A stretch of DNA of 64,000 nt, taken from NCBI GenBank assembly GCA_029876055.1, contig CM056878.1, positions 3,968,001 to 4,032,000 of the forward strand. The letters are read 5' to 3'. A program made the translations under genes and the position numbers. Under the pieces are notes generated by a model. The model made no database searches, was not told the DNA's origin, and worked only from the letters and a program-made list of their open reading frames with translations. The stretch comes from Madurella fahalii (taxonomy: Eukaryota; Ascomycota; Sordariomycetes; Sordariales). Positions 1 through 11,499 of this stretch are shown piece after piece (positions within the stretch are counted from its first letter, which is position 1; every line of letters begins with the position of its first letter).

Positions 1-327
1 GTGTTTATGATGACGGATCATGGTATTTTCGCTCTCTCATCAGATACCCCGTGTTTTCCCAGAATTTCTGTGGTTTCTGTAATATTTCGGGAGGACGGTG
101 ATGATAAAGGCGTTCCTCAACATCCATTTGGCGCATGAGACGGAGCACACACATAACCGGGGTAGCAGGACGCAAAGTAATGCAGCCATATCTTGCTATT
201 ATACCATTTCTGACCCCACCACGGCGACACTGGTCCTTTATTATCCCGGCTAGAAATCCATATAGATCCGTATCGGACGAATGCAGATTGTACCTGAATG
301 TCAACCCCCCCGTCGTCGCGGGCCTCT
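1..327. other. Window edge, downstream flank of ESS1
   Basis: No supported feature is seen; overlapping short frames only. It is the 3' flank of ESS1. Confidence 0.4.
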
Positions 328-1135
328 CTACTCGAGTCTGTTGGACGTGTCAATAACCAACCAACCGGAGAGCGCAAGGCGAAACAACAGACCTTTCAAT
401 GAGATGCAGACCGCTCGCGGTGTCCACCACGCCCGAGATCTCTCCGGTCCCCAGCGCAAAAGCAGCATCCTCAAACTCCTTCTGCATGTCACCGCGGCCA
501 AAATATCCCAGGTCACCCCGCTTGCGCGCGCTGCTGCAGTCCGACTCGGTCAACGCTAGCTCGCCGAGCGAGATTTCGCCGCTCTTGATGCGCCGTTCGT
601 AGGCCTTGATTATGTCGAGCGCCTCCTCCTTGCTGCGCGTGATTTGATTCTGTTCCCGCGGAAGAGTCAGTCTCTCTCTCCTCTTGGGCCAAGCAGCGCT
701 CCGCGGAGCACAGGCGTAACCACGAACCTCCCTCCAGCTCGACGGCCGCCGGCTGTCCCTGTGCTTGACGAGCAGATGCGCCGCGCGGATTTTACCCGGC
801 TGTCTATCCTCGACGACGAGCGGCCTGCTGTGGTACTTGGCCATGAAGATCTTGAGCTTCTCCGTGTCCGTCTCGGGCGGGGGTTCCCATCGCGAAATCT
901 TCTCGACCGAGTTGAAATAGTAGGGCAGGTTCTTGCTCTGGCTGTGGCGCACCTCCCAGTTGGGGGGCAGGCCGGTGTCCTGCTGCTGCGGGCCGGGGCC
1001 GTGGTAAGTCAGCTTGGATTGTTACATGCGGTGGCTCAGGTAGCGCGGCGCGGCAAGCTGGGCAATGGCTGGTTCCGGCGGTCCCCAACGAGGGGCCAAA
1101 CATCAAGTGGCATCACTCACGTCGCTCATAGTCAT
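328..1135 (-). CDS. ESS1: Parvulin-type peptidyl-prolyl cis-trans isomerase with WW domain (Pin1/Ess1)
   Basis: This gene encodes the phospho-Ser/Thr-Pro-specific prolyl isomerase that acts on the RNA polymerase II C-terminal domain and on mitotic phosphoproteins. Four exons are read on the minus strand: 1135-1121, 985-728, 649-393 and 337-328, giving 179 residues, the usual family size. Exon 1 encodes only MTMSD. Exon 2 carries the WW domain (GLPPNWEVRHS, then YYFN and the second Trp in SRWEPP), followed by the parvulin start HLLVKHRDSRRPSSWRE. Exon 3 carries the rest of the parvulin fold (RGDLGYFGRGDMQKEFEDAA). The last splice joins HLIE to RLE-stop, the expected C-terminus. Introns have GTGAGT, GTTCGT and GTCTGT donors and AG acceptors. 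The reading frame is unbroken across all junctions. Identity is certain from the fold; exon borders are inferred. Confidence 0.93.
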
Positions 1136-2367
1136 TTGCTCGGGTAGTGCTTTGCTTCGGGCCGTATCCGTAGCGCGCCAACGTCAGTAGCAACTGTGCG
1201 ACTGTCAAGCTTAGCCCGTTGCTAACAGAGCATAACTCGAATGTGGTGGGTAAAGAAGTCCAGGAACGACGGAGAGCCCGGTCCAGGTAGGTAGGAACCC
1301 GGCAGAAGATCTGCAAGAGTGACCGATGACGCCAAGTGGTATTTAAGTCAGGGCCGGCAGACGCACCGTTGCAGTGAGCGACGGTCGAAGGCTCTGGATG
1401 CGGAGTGCAGAGAGGCGGGGTGGGTGGGTTGTGGTGGGGGGTTTTCTGGGTACCTTTGGCGCCTTCATTGTTGCTGGGGCACCAGCTGTAGTGTACAGTA
1501 CAGTACCCTACCTTACACGTCGTCGCACCAGAACCCCTGTAACAACTAGCCATCGCCCCGCCCGGGTGCCAACCCCGGTTCGCAGTCACCTGCTCCGTGT
1601 GTGGCAGCCACTTTATGTGCCTTTCATCACGCGGTCCCGAACCAAAGTAGGTAGTGTAGTGTCGGGTAGAGAGGTGGGGAAGGGGGTGTCGTCACGGCTT
1701 AGGCGAGGTTTCTTTTTTTTTCTTTTTTTTCTTTTTCTTTTTTCGTCCTGAATTTTTTAAGCTTGGGTTACTGAAGAAGGCGGAGGATGAGGGGGAGAAG
1801 GGCCCTTGCTGGCAAATTCCAGGGCACAACTGTGCTAGGGCAGCTGCAAGCGCCTAAGGTACAGTACAGTACATCCTTGCCCAGGTCGCGCGTGTAATTT
1901 GTGGGTCAACACCTGGGTCAGCATCCCGCCCCCAAGACACTTTTATGGTAAGTTACGGTCATATACGTACTGTACCTGACCTAGTTAGACATCCTCTTTG
2001 AGCCCTCGATTTGTCTGAATCACACCGACACCACGACGCATTTCTCTTCCTGCAAGATCCGCATTTATTTCACCCGCCGAGATAAATATCAGACGAATCC
2101 ACAGACTCAAAGAACTCACCGGGTCATAAGTACATGTACACGCCGGTTTCTTTAAAGCAAAATCACTAGCGTTGCACAACTGCGCTTGCTGACTTAGCAA
2201 TCTCGGCGTATCACCCGCCCGAAGTTTTGCCGGACGAGATTTCGTCCCGGGCCCCGCCTCCGTAACGACTATAAACGGCGCCGGCGACGGAGGCCGGAAG
2301 GCGCCGCCGGTCTCACCCAACAGATAGGCTAGTTGCTATCTTTGCCATTGCCAAGAAGCTTCATCAG
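1136..2367. other. Intergenic region upstream of ESS1
   Basis: I see no convincing gene here. The stretch is the 5' flank of ESS1. It contains short TACAG/GTACA repeats (about 1493-1512 and 1858-1873), a TAGGTAGG tetranucleotide near 1285 and a pyrimidine run at about 1710-1743. Its open frames lack protein-like composition. Confidence 0.5.
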
Positions 2368-2680
2368 TTGACGGGGAGCGAATATGTGGCTGGACTCTGG
2401 CGAAATTGTATCCCAGAGCTTCTGCTATGGCAACCCGCGGGTTATGGAACCCCTCCTTCAAGATACACAACACCATCATGGTCATGGGCGTGCTTAACTG
2501 GGCAGGTGCACTTCGCCTTCTCATCGCCGCGGCCCTGCGGCGTTCAAGTGGATAGGAATTGAGATCGAGACATCGGCACTACATGGTCCTCACAGGCCCC
2601 GTCATTGGCGGACACTTCCAACTTCGAGGCTTGGTTGCCAGGACAACTAAAGACCCTGTCAAAAAGTATTGCCCGGTCGG
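2368..2680 (+). pseudogene. HET-domain (heterokaryon incompatibility) protein relic, internal to C-terminal part
   Basis: The frame starting near 2368 reads EYVAGLWRNCIPELLLWQ and then PSRYTTPSWSWACLTG. The order 'Y-AGLW...LLW...P-Y-APSWSWAS' is the very characteristic middle section of fungal HET-domain proteins. It then shifts to another frame near 2560, which reads LTGPVIGGHFQLRGLV, matching the 'GxxxLxGL' stretch that follows in the same family. The N-terminal HET domain is not visible upstream and no complete frame exists, so this is a fragment. Intact HET proteins trigger cell death on fusion of incompatible hyphae. The assignment rests on motif recognition only, without alignment. Confidence 0.6.
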
Positions 2681-2848
2681 CCCCCCACACACTCCTCCCA
2701 ATCCGAGCACCCTGACTTACAACGGCCACAACTCAGTCAAAACTAGGCCAAACTGAACACAGACTTATCAAATTGAAGGTATTTGACTGGGCTTCAATAC
2801 TTGGTATACCAGCCCTATCCCTTAGGCACTGCAGCCAGATGCCTGGGC

Positions 2849-5302
2849 ATGTCAGACCGACCACCGCAACATCATCAGCTTGATCCGCGACTTCGGAATG
2901 TTCTTCAGAAGTTGGCAGCTAATCTCAGCGAGCTAACGGCGCTGTTGGAGAGCTCGACGGATCAACCCCAACAAGAGCAACCCGCCGCCAAAACAGAAAA
3001 CGATCGCGACGACGAATCTGAAGGCCAGCTAGTACCCGCGGACCAAGGTTCGATCTCAGGGTCCTGCGCCACGAATCCGAATGAACCCACCATCGAAGAG
3101 CTTTTCAGACAAAGAGCGCCAACGGCGGTCCGTCTCTCCCAGCTTATTCTACCATGGAACCTGTTGCTTCGCAGTTCTGATCTGCCACGTGCAACGGAGT
3201 GGTTTGGTTTCTACGAATATGGACTCCAACGACCCCTCTCGCTGCCATCAAGCCATCCTCTCGCTGAGGGGTTCGGTGCGTGGAGTGGTGACGAGAATCC
3301 AATATTCATTTGGAACGACCATAAGCCAAAGACACTCGTCGGCGTGGCAATGTATGGCCCATCGGACGGGAGATCGAGGTCTATTTTACCGAACATAACC
3401 AAGACATGGAGCTCCGACGAGGTACCTGTAAGTGAACTCATTGCGGCATGCTGCTGGGCCCTTACCAAAGCTTCATATCGTTCTAATTTGCCACTACCCT
3501 GAGCACTCAAAGTTCTCGGAGATTCCAGCTCATGGAAAACTTTGGTAAGTCAGTTCGCGCACTGCAAACCATAGGACATCAGGCATTTGGACCGAGATTA
3601 ACTTGGGCAAACAGGATGGTTGACACGTCACGACTTCTCGAGAACCTCGCTATGAGCGAACAGCGCCTCGACTTGTCGACCATAGCCTTTCTAACAAGTC
3701 TTCTTCAACTTGGTGGACGAACACCAGGACGCTACATAGCATTGGAAACTTCCGGTCTACGCATCCAACATGAATTCATAGGTATTTTTGCGCACTACAA
3801 GCAGACTCGGCTGGGTCTATGCCACCTACACCTAGCTCAGTACGCAGCTTTGCCACGCCACGGCGTTGCATCGGAGCCTAGTACATTGTTCCTTCAATTT
3901 CATGCGCGCTCACTCAGCAGAACCTCGCTATCGCTCTTGAACCCCACAAACAAAGCCGACTACGATGGGCTGTGTTTGGAAAGAACATTTGCACGGTTTA
4001 ACGAGACCAATGCAGCTTATTACCACACACTTATTGAACGAGTCGCATCGATCTGCCTGAAGCTGACGTTGACAAAGGATGCGCCTTACAATATCGTTCT
4101 GCTAATGGACCACGCTCCATGGCAACCCGATGAGGAGTTTTCCTCATACATCGATTATAAGGCGGCCTGGGCAGCGAAACCCAACATGTTACCGTGTGGA
4201 AGAGGTACCGGCATAGTCCAATTTCTCAACATTGCCAATCTGGTAGTCGAAAGCTGGGAATCATGTTGGATTTCTGCTTTGGACGAGATTGACAACGGTG
4301 TCTCAGTTAATGTACGAACCCCCACCTGCCTCCCCTTTTCCACGGCCTCCCCAACCCTTCCGTCTCCACGGGGTCCCATAGCCTACGTACTATCACTACG
4401 GCGGTGGAACCGCAGTGTAAACCCTTTGAGGCATGAATTATGGCTTCAACGTGATGGCACTAACGTGGTTGTTTGACCAGTTGAGCGACTCAGCATATGA
4501 AGAGAAGTGGCGAAAATACATGTTTGATGATTCCTTCCATCGCTCAAGAGTCTACTTCACTGTTTTGGAAATTCTTCGAACAAGTAGCGGATGGCTTGAA
4601 GACAGCCTAAACGATTGGGAAGACCTTGTTGTGGCATTGAAATCGCAATCAGGATTCAGGAAACTATTTTCGCCGCAGGAGATTGAAGGCATTGATGAAT
4701 GCTTGGAAGACTTCACAAAGACGCTCCGGAGCCGCGCCGAGCCTCTGAAAGCAAGAATCCGTCGGAAAATGGAAGAAGTAAAAAGCCTCCAAGACGGTGT
4801 ACGTATCAATCCATCCTGCCGACGTCTCATAAGTAATTGTTCCTGACGCTAAGACATAGATATTCAACGCTACATCGCTACGCGAAGCAACCAAGGGAAT
4901 AGAGCTTAACAGAGCTGTATACATTTTTACCATCATCACTGTGATTTACACTCCTATCAGTTTCGTGTCGGTACGTTAAAACACAGGCTTTCCCACGCAT
5001 CCAAGGTTAGTCTAACAATCTGCTTCTAGACTTTCTGGGCGCTTCCGTTTCTTAACAACTATGGTGACGACGGGAAAGTAACTGTACCATCGGGTTTTAT
5101 TATCTCGTTTGTTATAATTCCCATTCTCACGTACATAGCTTCACTTGTTTTCGCTTGGTACGTTCACGTGGTGAAGTCGAGGGGGAAAGCCAAGGAGAAC
5201 ACCTTGAAGTGGTTCTACTACTTCTGGGATTACTTCGATTCGCTGTTCAGCTGGAGGTTACGGTTTATTATTCGGCAATGGATGTCAAGATGGTGGGGTT
5301 GA
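2849..5302 (+). CDS. CorA-like membrane protein without a visible GMN motif
   Basis: Six exons are read as 2849-3427, 3513-3544, 3615-4311, 4481-4798, 4860-4970 and 5030-5302, giving about 669 residues. An in-frame upstream ATG at 2783 would add 22 residues. Frame is kept across every junction. The long N-terminal part is soluble; MFDDSFHRSRVYFTVLEILR and IFNATSLREATKG are typical of the fungal CorA-like family just before the membrane region. Two hydrophobic segments follow: AVYIFTIITVIYTPISFVS, continuing into TFWALPFL, and PSGFIISFVIIPILTYIASL. The tail is basic and aromatic. In true CorA channels the first segment ends with the GMN selectivity motif; here the position reads SFVSTFWALPF, so magnesium transport is doubtful. 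Related proteins are abundant in fungi and poorly characterised. Family call fairly sure, function unknown. Confidence 0.75.
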
Positions 5303-6643
5303 GACAATATTTGGCAAGAAAGGCCGCGAAAGTCTAGCCTTGGCGAGGTAACGGCCTTGGATGCCAACGGCAGATTCACAACTGGGCAGTTAACTGATGA
5401 CTATCTGCTGTTCCCGCCTCCGTGCGGGGTTGGGTCCCCTGAGGGTCGGCAGAAGACGGAGAAAGAGGGGTGCATAGCTCTGTCGCAATGATAGAAGACG
5501 CTTTCGATCCGTGTTCTGTGGTTCTGGCTGGACCTGGAAATCTGCTGGAGAATGCGAAGTACGAGAAGGCTTGCAATACAGCCGATTCTCAACATACCTA
5601 TGGACTACGCTGTAGACAAGGCTAGCGACAATATACGACGACGCCGGGATGACTTTGACCACTCCCTGTAGGGCTTCGGCATGTTTTCTGTAAAGGTAGC
5701 TTAAGTGACGATGCTTGTATGCAAAGCAGAGATGCCATCGCAATAGCAGCAACGATGTGAAGTTGACGCAGCATTTATATACGGTTATCGCGGAGCGTGG
5801 CTGAAAATTATATCTAGTTTATTTGGCTGCGGATCCCCCACGACATAGCTGCAGCGGGGGTTATATTGACGAATGGCGGCTTGGTACAGTACAATCGCTC
5901 TCGTTGCGAGACAACGTGAATTCAGCCCAACAGCGGATTTATCGTCTGGGTCTCTATACGAAAAGTCGCAGGCAAGGGATATTTGACTTTTTTGTTCAAC
6001 AGCAATGTGGAAACGGAGCGATTCAACTGGGAGGAGAGGGGTATTACGATCATATAGTCTTGCGTTCCTATTTTTATCATGAGACAGTTGATCATGGTGA
6101 AGAACCACCAGAAGGCCCTAGGGATATTTCTGGGGAGGACGCCATCGGTTGCGGCCTAAATATGGTTTGGAAAACCGGAGGAAGCATACACCGAGTAAAG
6201 ACCAGACCAAAACTTCGAATTAGGACCTCATCCAGGCTACATGGGTTCTCCCCTATACCCCACTCAATTGCAATGGGATACTCTGAGCTCCGCTCCGCTC
6301 TTGCAACTGACTACAAATGGACGGAGTTACTGCTGGATGGTGCGACTGTTATTCTACAAGAGTTTCAACGATGGAGGTAACCACGGCGAGATGGAACTTC
6401 GTAGTGTTGTGGCAGCAATGGGGGAAGATATTCACGAATGGGGTTTGATAGCACCGTCAGATAAGTACGGAAACGTTAGGGTGATCTTGCCACGGAAACT
6501 GCTTGGTAGGGGACCTGTGCATTGGCAAGTTGAGTCAAAGCCGTCACAGGCTGTGTAACGTCGGCGCCCCTTATTGTTGCTGCTTAGGATGATTGAGGAC
6601 TAATCCGAATGACAACGGCACGGTACCCCGCACACGACAGGAA
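5303..6643. other. Intergenic region, no supported gene
   Basis: Open frames at 5823-6380 and 6241-6558 overlap in different frames and match no family I recognise. The last 45 codons before 6558 look somewhat protein-like, but there is no clear start or splice structure. A GTACAGTACA motif lies near 5884. Confidence 0.35.
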
Positions 6644-7541
6644 ATGACACCTATTCCTTTACGGCAAGCTGTATATGTCGTCTTTTTGGAAAGGGTCGGT
6701 AATTCCACCAGAACAAACCCCAACGGTAGTCTAGGTCAACTCACCTTAAGAACATTCGACAGAGATCAAGTATCCAGCATGGGCTGGACATTCTCAGGCT
6801 GCACCGTCGACGATGCGGCCGCACTGGCCATAAACAACGCCGCCGCCTTTTGGACCCAGCCGTACTGGCGCATGATTTGGCCGGCCGATGCACAGCTGGC
6901 ATATATCACGCAGGAGATGGGGAAGCGCATGGCCGCGCGCGTACTCCTCATAGATCATGACGAGCGCCGTCATGAGAAGGCTGTCGACGAAGATACCGGC
7001 GCCATTGTTGGATACGCTCGTTGGTTGCTCCCGCCTGCTCTCCGGTCCGAATGGACAGAAGGCCAGGTGCCTGATGTAAGCGACAAACGGAAGAAGACGT
7101 TAGAGGAACTGGCGGACTCAGCCGTGTGGAACCCAGGCGCTGGCACGAATATTAATACCGATGTACTCGATGCCAAGGTCACGGCCACGAAGCAGCGTAT
7201 CCTTGCCGAACGCGAGTTCATACGTGAGTCTTTGGCAATGGACCGCCTCTTTGTACGTAACCGCATGCTTAAAAACCATAGAGCTCGATTACCTGGCCGT
7301 ACATCCCGATAACCAGGGAAGAGGAGTCGCGACGTCGCTGGTGCAGAGGGGTATCCGACAGGCCGAGCGGTTGAGGCGGCCTATCTTCGTCATGGCCTTC
7401 GATGTCTCGCGTGGCGTCTACCTGCGCCAGGGCTTCCGCGAAGTGGAACAGCTTTTGCAGGACGACAGACCGTACGGTGGCAGCGGGAATTACAACACTT
7501 ACTTCTTGGTGTACGAGCCGGCTTCTTACAAGGCCGCATGA
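6644..7541 (+). CDS. GNAT-family N-acetyltransferase
   Basis: This gene probably encodes an acetyl-CoA-dependent N-acetyltransferase of unknown substrate. The main exon ends at 7223 (EREFI plus one base). A 58-nt intron (GTGAGT...TAG, 7224-7281) leads to exon 2 at 7282-7541, producing QLDYLAVHPDNQGRG. This is the GNAT motif A with the acetyl-CoA pyrophosphate-binding Q/R-x-x-G-x-G/A signature. It is followed by GIRQAERL and then YLRQGFREVE, the usual beta6-beta7 segment. The N-terminal region (INNAAAFWTQPYWRMIW) is typical of fungal GNATs. The start is uncertain: 6644 begins MTPIPLRQA, while 6779 is an alternative ATG; a further intron between about 6706 and 6798 is possible. Confidence 0.75.
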
Positions 7542-8325
7542 TGTCAATGCTTGCTCGTGCAGGCTTTCAGTCTCACTAGAGTGAATATTTTATATTGCGT
7601 GTTATTCAGCTAGACCGTATCCTGAAGCAAAAGGTTACCGTACATGTGATTCAGCATGTCAGTACGTAAACGCCATTCCTGATTTGCCCCGGTTGCTTCG
7701 TGCCTTGTTGTACTCATGTATCGCGCCTTATCTAAAACTTTGTTTCATCGTGGTCCACGGTCAGTGGAGCGTGTTGCTATGGCGATTTTCGAATGGAGAC
7801 AGCCTAGGTGACCGTTAGCTGGAGACATTTCTGAAGAGGTAGCATCGGTGTACCGTAATCGTCTATCTGTACCGTAACCCCCACCTATAGGCCCCAGCTG
7901 CTAGGGATCTTCGCCGGGTAAATAGCTGTACAGTATTTTTTCAAGTCTTTGCTGGGTCTTCTAAGGCCTCTAGGCATTCTTCCAAGGTCTCTGTGGGTTC
8001 CTCTTGAGCCTTTGGGAGGTCTTCCCAAGTTTTTAAGGGGTTTCTAAGACTTTGCTAGTAGTAACGGGGTAGCTGTTAGAGAGTAGCAAAACAGCTACTA
8101 GAGGAGTTGGATATCATACTCTTTTTTTTTTTTTTTTTTTTTGTTTTAATATACGGCCCGGTAGTTGCGCTGAAGTATACGGAGGTGCGGACCTCTAACT
8201 GATGAACTTAACGGCGTGTTGAGGGTTAATTACGGTACAAATGGACGATGACTACGGTGCACCGATGCCTTCTCTTTCCAAAAACATGGATACAATCTTC
8301 AAAAGATCTCAAAGCTACTTTTTGG
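7542..8325. other. AT-richer intergenic region with degenerate repeats
   Basis: No gene is seen. The stretch contains a degenerate tandem repeat (7942-8062) followed by a run of about 20 T at 8123-8143. Confidence 0.45.
7942..8062. repeat. Degenerate tandem repeat, period about 20 bp
   Basis: Six successive units of 19-22 bp can be lined up by eye. They share the pattern TCT-TG-GGG-TTCT-AAG: for example TCTTTGCTGGGTCTTCTAAG at about 7946, then a 21-bp unit, a 22-bp unit ending TTGAG, a unit ending CCCAAG and one ending TTTCTAAG. The units differ mostly by substitutions, which suggests an old array. No coding frame runs through it. Its origin is unknown. Confidence 0.5.
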
Positions 8326-9530
8326 CTACTTCTTTACATTAGAAATCAAGCCCACGTGCTGCAGGTCGTTATCCATTATACCATCGACGTAGGCGACGCC
8401 GACAAACACGATGAAATGCATCCTTCGCCCTTACGACCGTATTACGGAGAATGGGAGGAGCCGGCAATTTGCGCGACACAACGACCAAGTCACCCTCCTT
8501 CACGTCTCCAGGAAGGACCGCAAATGTGCCCGTCGAGAGGCCAATATAACCTTCCCCCGGAGGCTTTTGGATAAGGGAATCTTGTCCAACGGTTGCCTTT
8601 TCGATGCTTTATCGACATTCATAATATCCCTCAACTGCTCCAGCACCGGGTCGTATTGCTTCTTCTTCAAGTCAACCGGTACTAAGTCGTGCGCCGTGAG
8701 AGCCCAGATCAGGGAGTACGAGAGGGACTGGTTTCGGTATTGAGCCGGCAATTTGCCCTCCCCCAAAAGTTCATCCCACGAAATGAGCAGCTGGTGCACC
8801 TGATGGATTAGATCTAGCGGGCTGCGTTGTTCAAGTTCCATGATAGAAGTGCAGAACCCAACCACCAACGCAGAAAGGTAGAGGAAATTGCTGTCCGTAA
8901 ACTTCAGACCGATGGAGCGCTAGCCCTAACGTCATCACTTGCGTGGACCACACAAGCGTACTGATGTGGCTTGGGCATCGGGACAATGTAGGGGCCAGCA
9001 AAGTCGGGCAGCCAATGACGAGTAGACAAAAGTCCCGGACGCGGTCCTCGAAAGGGAAGTATTGGCTCAAGACGACAATATAAGTTGGTCGCTATTCTCT
9101 CTGTCCTCATCCTCGATAAATCTCCATGTCTCTAGGAAGATCTGCTTGAGTGGTTTGTCGTCGACGTTGGGGAGTGTGCGTCGCGGAGAGTCGATGGCAG
9201 GCCGTACAAGGCGTACACTCTGTCCCGTGGTCTCTGGCAGGTTCGCCCGATCGTGTATCGGAGGAGGGCCGCAACCTTGCGCGTCCCTTGCCTCACTCAG
9301 CCATGTGACCTTTGTAAAGGGTACCAGTTGTTGGCATGGCGTTTCCGAATTTCTTACATCCCACCGATAGGCTGTGGAAGAGCTGAAGGCCTGAAATTCC
9401 GATATCCCATCTAGGGCTATGCCGGCAGATACCAACGCGTATAGGTATTCGGGCGCTTCAGCGTCATATTTACTGAATCTCCAGCAGAAAATTCGTCGTG
9501 TGCAAAATTGTCGGCTACCACAGCATGGTT
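8326..9530 (-). pseudogene. HET-domain protein relic, C-terminal half, frameshifted
   Basis: Several frames read on the minus strand together resemble the C-terminal half of fungal HET/HET-6-like proteins. Near 9480 the frame reads DAEAPEYLYALVSAGIALDG and continues with ISEFQAFSSSTAYRW. A block at 8868-8500 includes LDLIHQVHQLLISWDELLGE and ends HLRSF. A shifted frame continues as VKEGDLVVVSRKLPAPPIL and the last piece (8421-8326) reads HFIVFVGVAYVDGIMD, which matches the 'F-LVGEAYVHGIMDGE' end of the family. Frames change at least twice and the N-terminal HET domain is missing. The pieces are in the right order, so this is more likely one decayed gene than chance. Confidence 0.55.
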
Positions 9531-10220
9531 GGCTCTGTGGCCGCGACCTCGTATTCCTGAAAGGTCCACATCTGGCTCCGGCAAGGGTGGGAAAGGACTT
9601 CTAGCCAACTTCTCACGCTATTTTGAAACATTCTTATTTGGTGAGCGACTGGGGCGAACAGCTTGGGGCCTCTCAGTCAGGGACGAGACCCTATCCTAGA
9701 AGGAAAGAACGCTTAAGTATCGTTGACAGACGGTAGCACACGTCTATTTTGATAGGAACTACGTGAAACAACTAGGTGGTGCGAAGTAGATGTTGTACAA
9801 CTACTCTAAGTATAGGGGAGAGGCGTTAGGCTTCAAGAATTATATAGAGAGGGTCTACAACGTTAAATTGAGAGTTTATGTGTATTTGCCTTTGACTCTG
9901 CTCTTCGTCATAACTTAAATGTTACTTTTCATGATCTCTGATCTACAATGCGTTATCAAGCGAAATGCCACAAGCCTGGGATAGCGAGTTGCTTCGTAGA
10001 GCGAGTTGCGCACTTTCCTTGGACCTCCGGGTTGTCGCCATTTTCAACTCCCCGAATTCACTTGCGCTAGGCCTGAATCCGGGCTTCCGTTTCCCAACCC
10101 AATTGGGTTCACTCAATAGTCAGCAAGCTAAAATGGATCCCTTCACACCCGATGCCATCCTTTCTCGGTGCTGGACTTTCGTCCCACTATCGTCTCGCGT
10201 CTCGTTTTCTTCCACCAAAC
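9531..10220. other. Intergenic, AT-richer stretch before the recombinase relic
   Basis: No gene is recognised. The region at about 9700-9960 is visibly richer in A and T than its neighbours. If the recombinase relic belonged to a Starship, the left element end would be expected in this stretch or slightly inside it; I did not find a convincing boundary repeat. Confidence 0.3.
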
Positions 10221-11434
10221 ATGGCTCCCGTACGCGGAGACGAAAGAAGTAGCAAAGCCGCGCCCACCACTCCTTACGGATACGGGACACACCATGCCGA
10301 TTTCATCCAGCGCTTCACCGAGCAAGAGGCCAGAGACCGGATAGGGAAGAAGAATCGACCGCAGCCTCTCACGGCGGAGCAGCGTGCAGCGCTCCGTACC
10401 CAAGTGAGCCGCAAACGCTTCTTCAAGCCCCACCGCGCAGATACTACCAAGCGCAATACGACCGGTATCTTGCGGAAATGAAGAGGTAAGTCTCGGATTC
10501 CCTTCCCCCTTTCCCTATTCCCATCACGAATTCTGCTGACGGAGAGTTTCCAAAAGGTACTGCGACTTCAGCAAACTGGTAGCCTTGGTCGACACAATCA
10601 AGAAAGCGAATATGAGCACGGCGACGGATTTCATTTATTGGATATGTGGCAACTACAGGATCACGTCGGAGGGCTCGTCCTGGGAATATTTTCGCCAGCA
10701 CCAGCAGCTGTACACCGATATCAATAGCCAGTACATAGACAGGAATGACTGTAGGACGATCAAAAACGCATGCCGTATCTCCTCCTCGCTCCCTCTGGTT
10801 TTGTAAGCCGCTAATAGAGGCGTCATTCCTTTAGTTCCATGATACGGTAACAGCCGTCCGCTTCGGCCTACGGAAGCCTAACATCGGCGGAAAACCAGTT
10901 GCGAGCGTGGACAGCCTACTCTCCCTACTCATCTTCAACATCGCTTTCCATACGACTGTCTTTCCTTTTGAGGGGCATCGCATACCGCTAGCGTGTTATT
11001 ACGCTTTTCTTGCATACACCGGAGCACGGCCTGCGGAGATTGTTAACAATGAGCCAAGCAAGCCTAAAGATGGAGCGTGGGAGGAGCTTTATGATCGAAA
11101 AGCCATCAGGAATGGTGATTAAGATGGCGAGGCATAGGACGAACACTCCAGCCTGCTCGAGGACCTGCTCTGTCAAGAGACGCTCGGCCGAGGACGCCCC
11201 AAGGCGCTCTGCTACGAAGACATCTTGTTGATGGTGGTGCACCATCCCGAGACGGGGAAGGATATCCTAGCCATGGCGGTGAAGTTCATCCATCACAAAG
11301 GAGCCGACAGCAAGCCCAAGCTGTAAGTGGTCCTGTAGTGTTGTGATCCGCCGTCTCTGACAGTCGGGGATTATGGTTCTAGAAAAGGGCGAAGAGCTAG
11401 CTACCTGTGCGATGGCAAGACATTGCTCTGCAGG
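10221..11434 (+). pseudogene. DUF3435 tyrosine recombinase ('captain'-like, FluG-domain) relic, truncated
   Basis: Pieces in order match the N-terminal half of the large fungal DUF3435 family, the crypton-type tyrosine recombinases that mobilise Starship elements. The first frame from ATG 10221 reads FTEQEARDRIGKKNRPQPLT and then RKRFFKPHRADTT. After a frameshift near 10480, apparently one base lost, and an intron donor GTAAGT, it reads RYCDFSKL...EGSSWEYFRQHQQLY and YIDRNDCR. A further piece at about 10834 reads FHDTV...RFGLRKPNIGGKP, then LAYTGARPAEIV near 11015, which carries the first catalytic arginine (box I). The next frame reads QETLGRGRPKALCYEDILLM and KFIHHKGAD. The homology stops at about 11434, so the H-x-x-R box and the catalytic tyrosine are absent. 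The ferric reductase stop codon lies only about 65 bp beyond. The element is inactive as read here. Confidence 0.75.
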
Positions 11435-11499
11435 GTGAGTCCCGTTTCCCTGTCGGGCTTTTGGGCTAGGTAATGAATCCTAACGCAACCCTCCAAGTA

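Noticed and set aside
1374..1751. 125-codon ORF ending in a Phe-rich tail
   Set aside because: The tail is the translation of a T-rich tract and the rest has no protein character.
5823..6558. Plus-strand ORFs of 185 and 105 codons
   Set aside because: They overlap in different frames, have no recognised family or splice structure, and most of the composition is not protein-like. Only the last 45 codons looked plausible.
7253..7283. 31-nt GTACGT...AG intron in the GNAT gene
   Set aside because: It is too short for a fungal intron. The 58-nt alternative at 7224-7281 has a GTGAGT donor and gives the expected protein.
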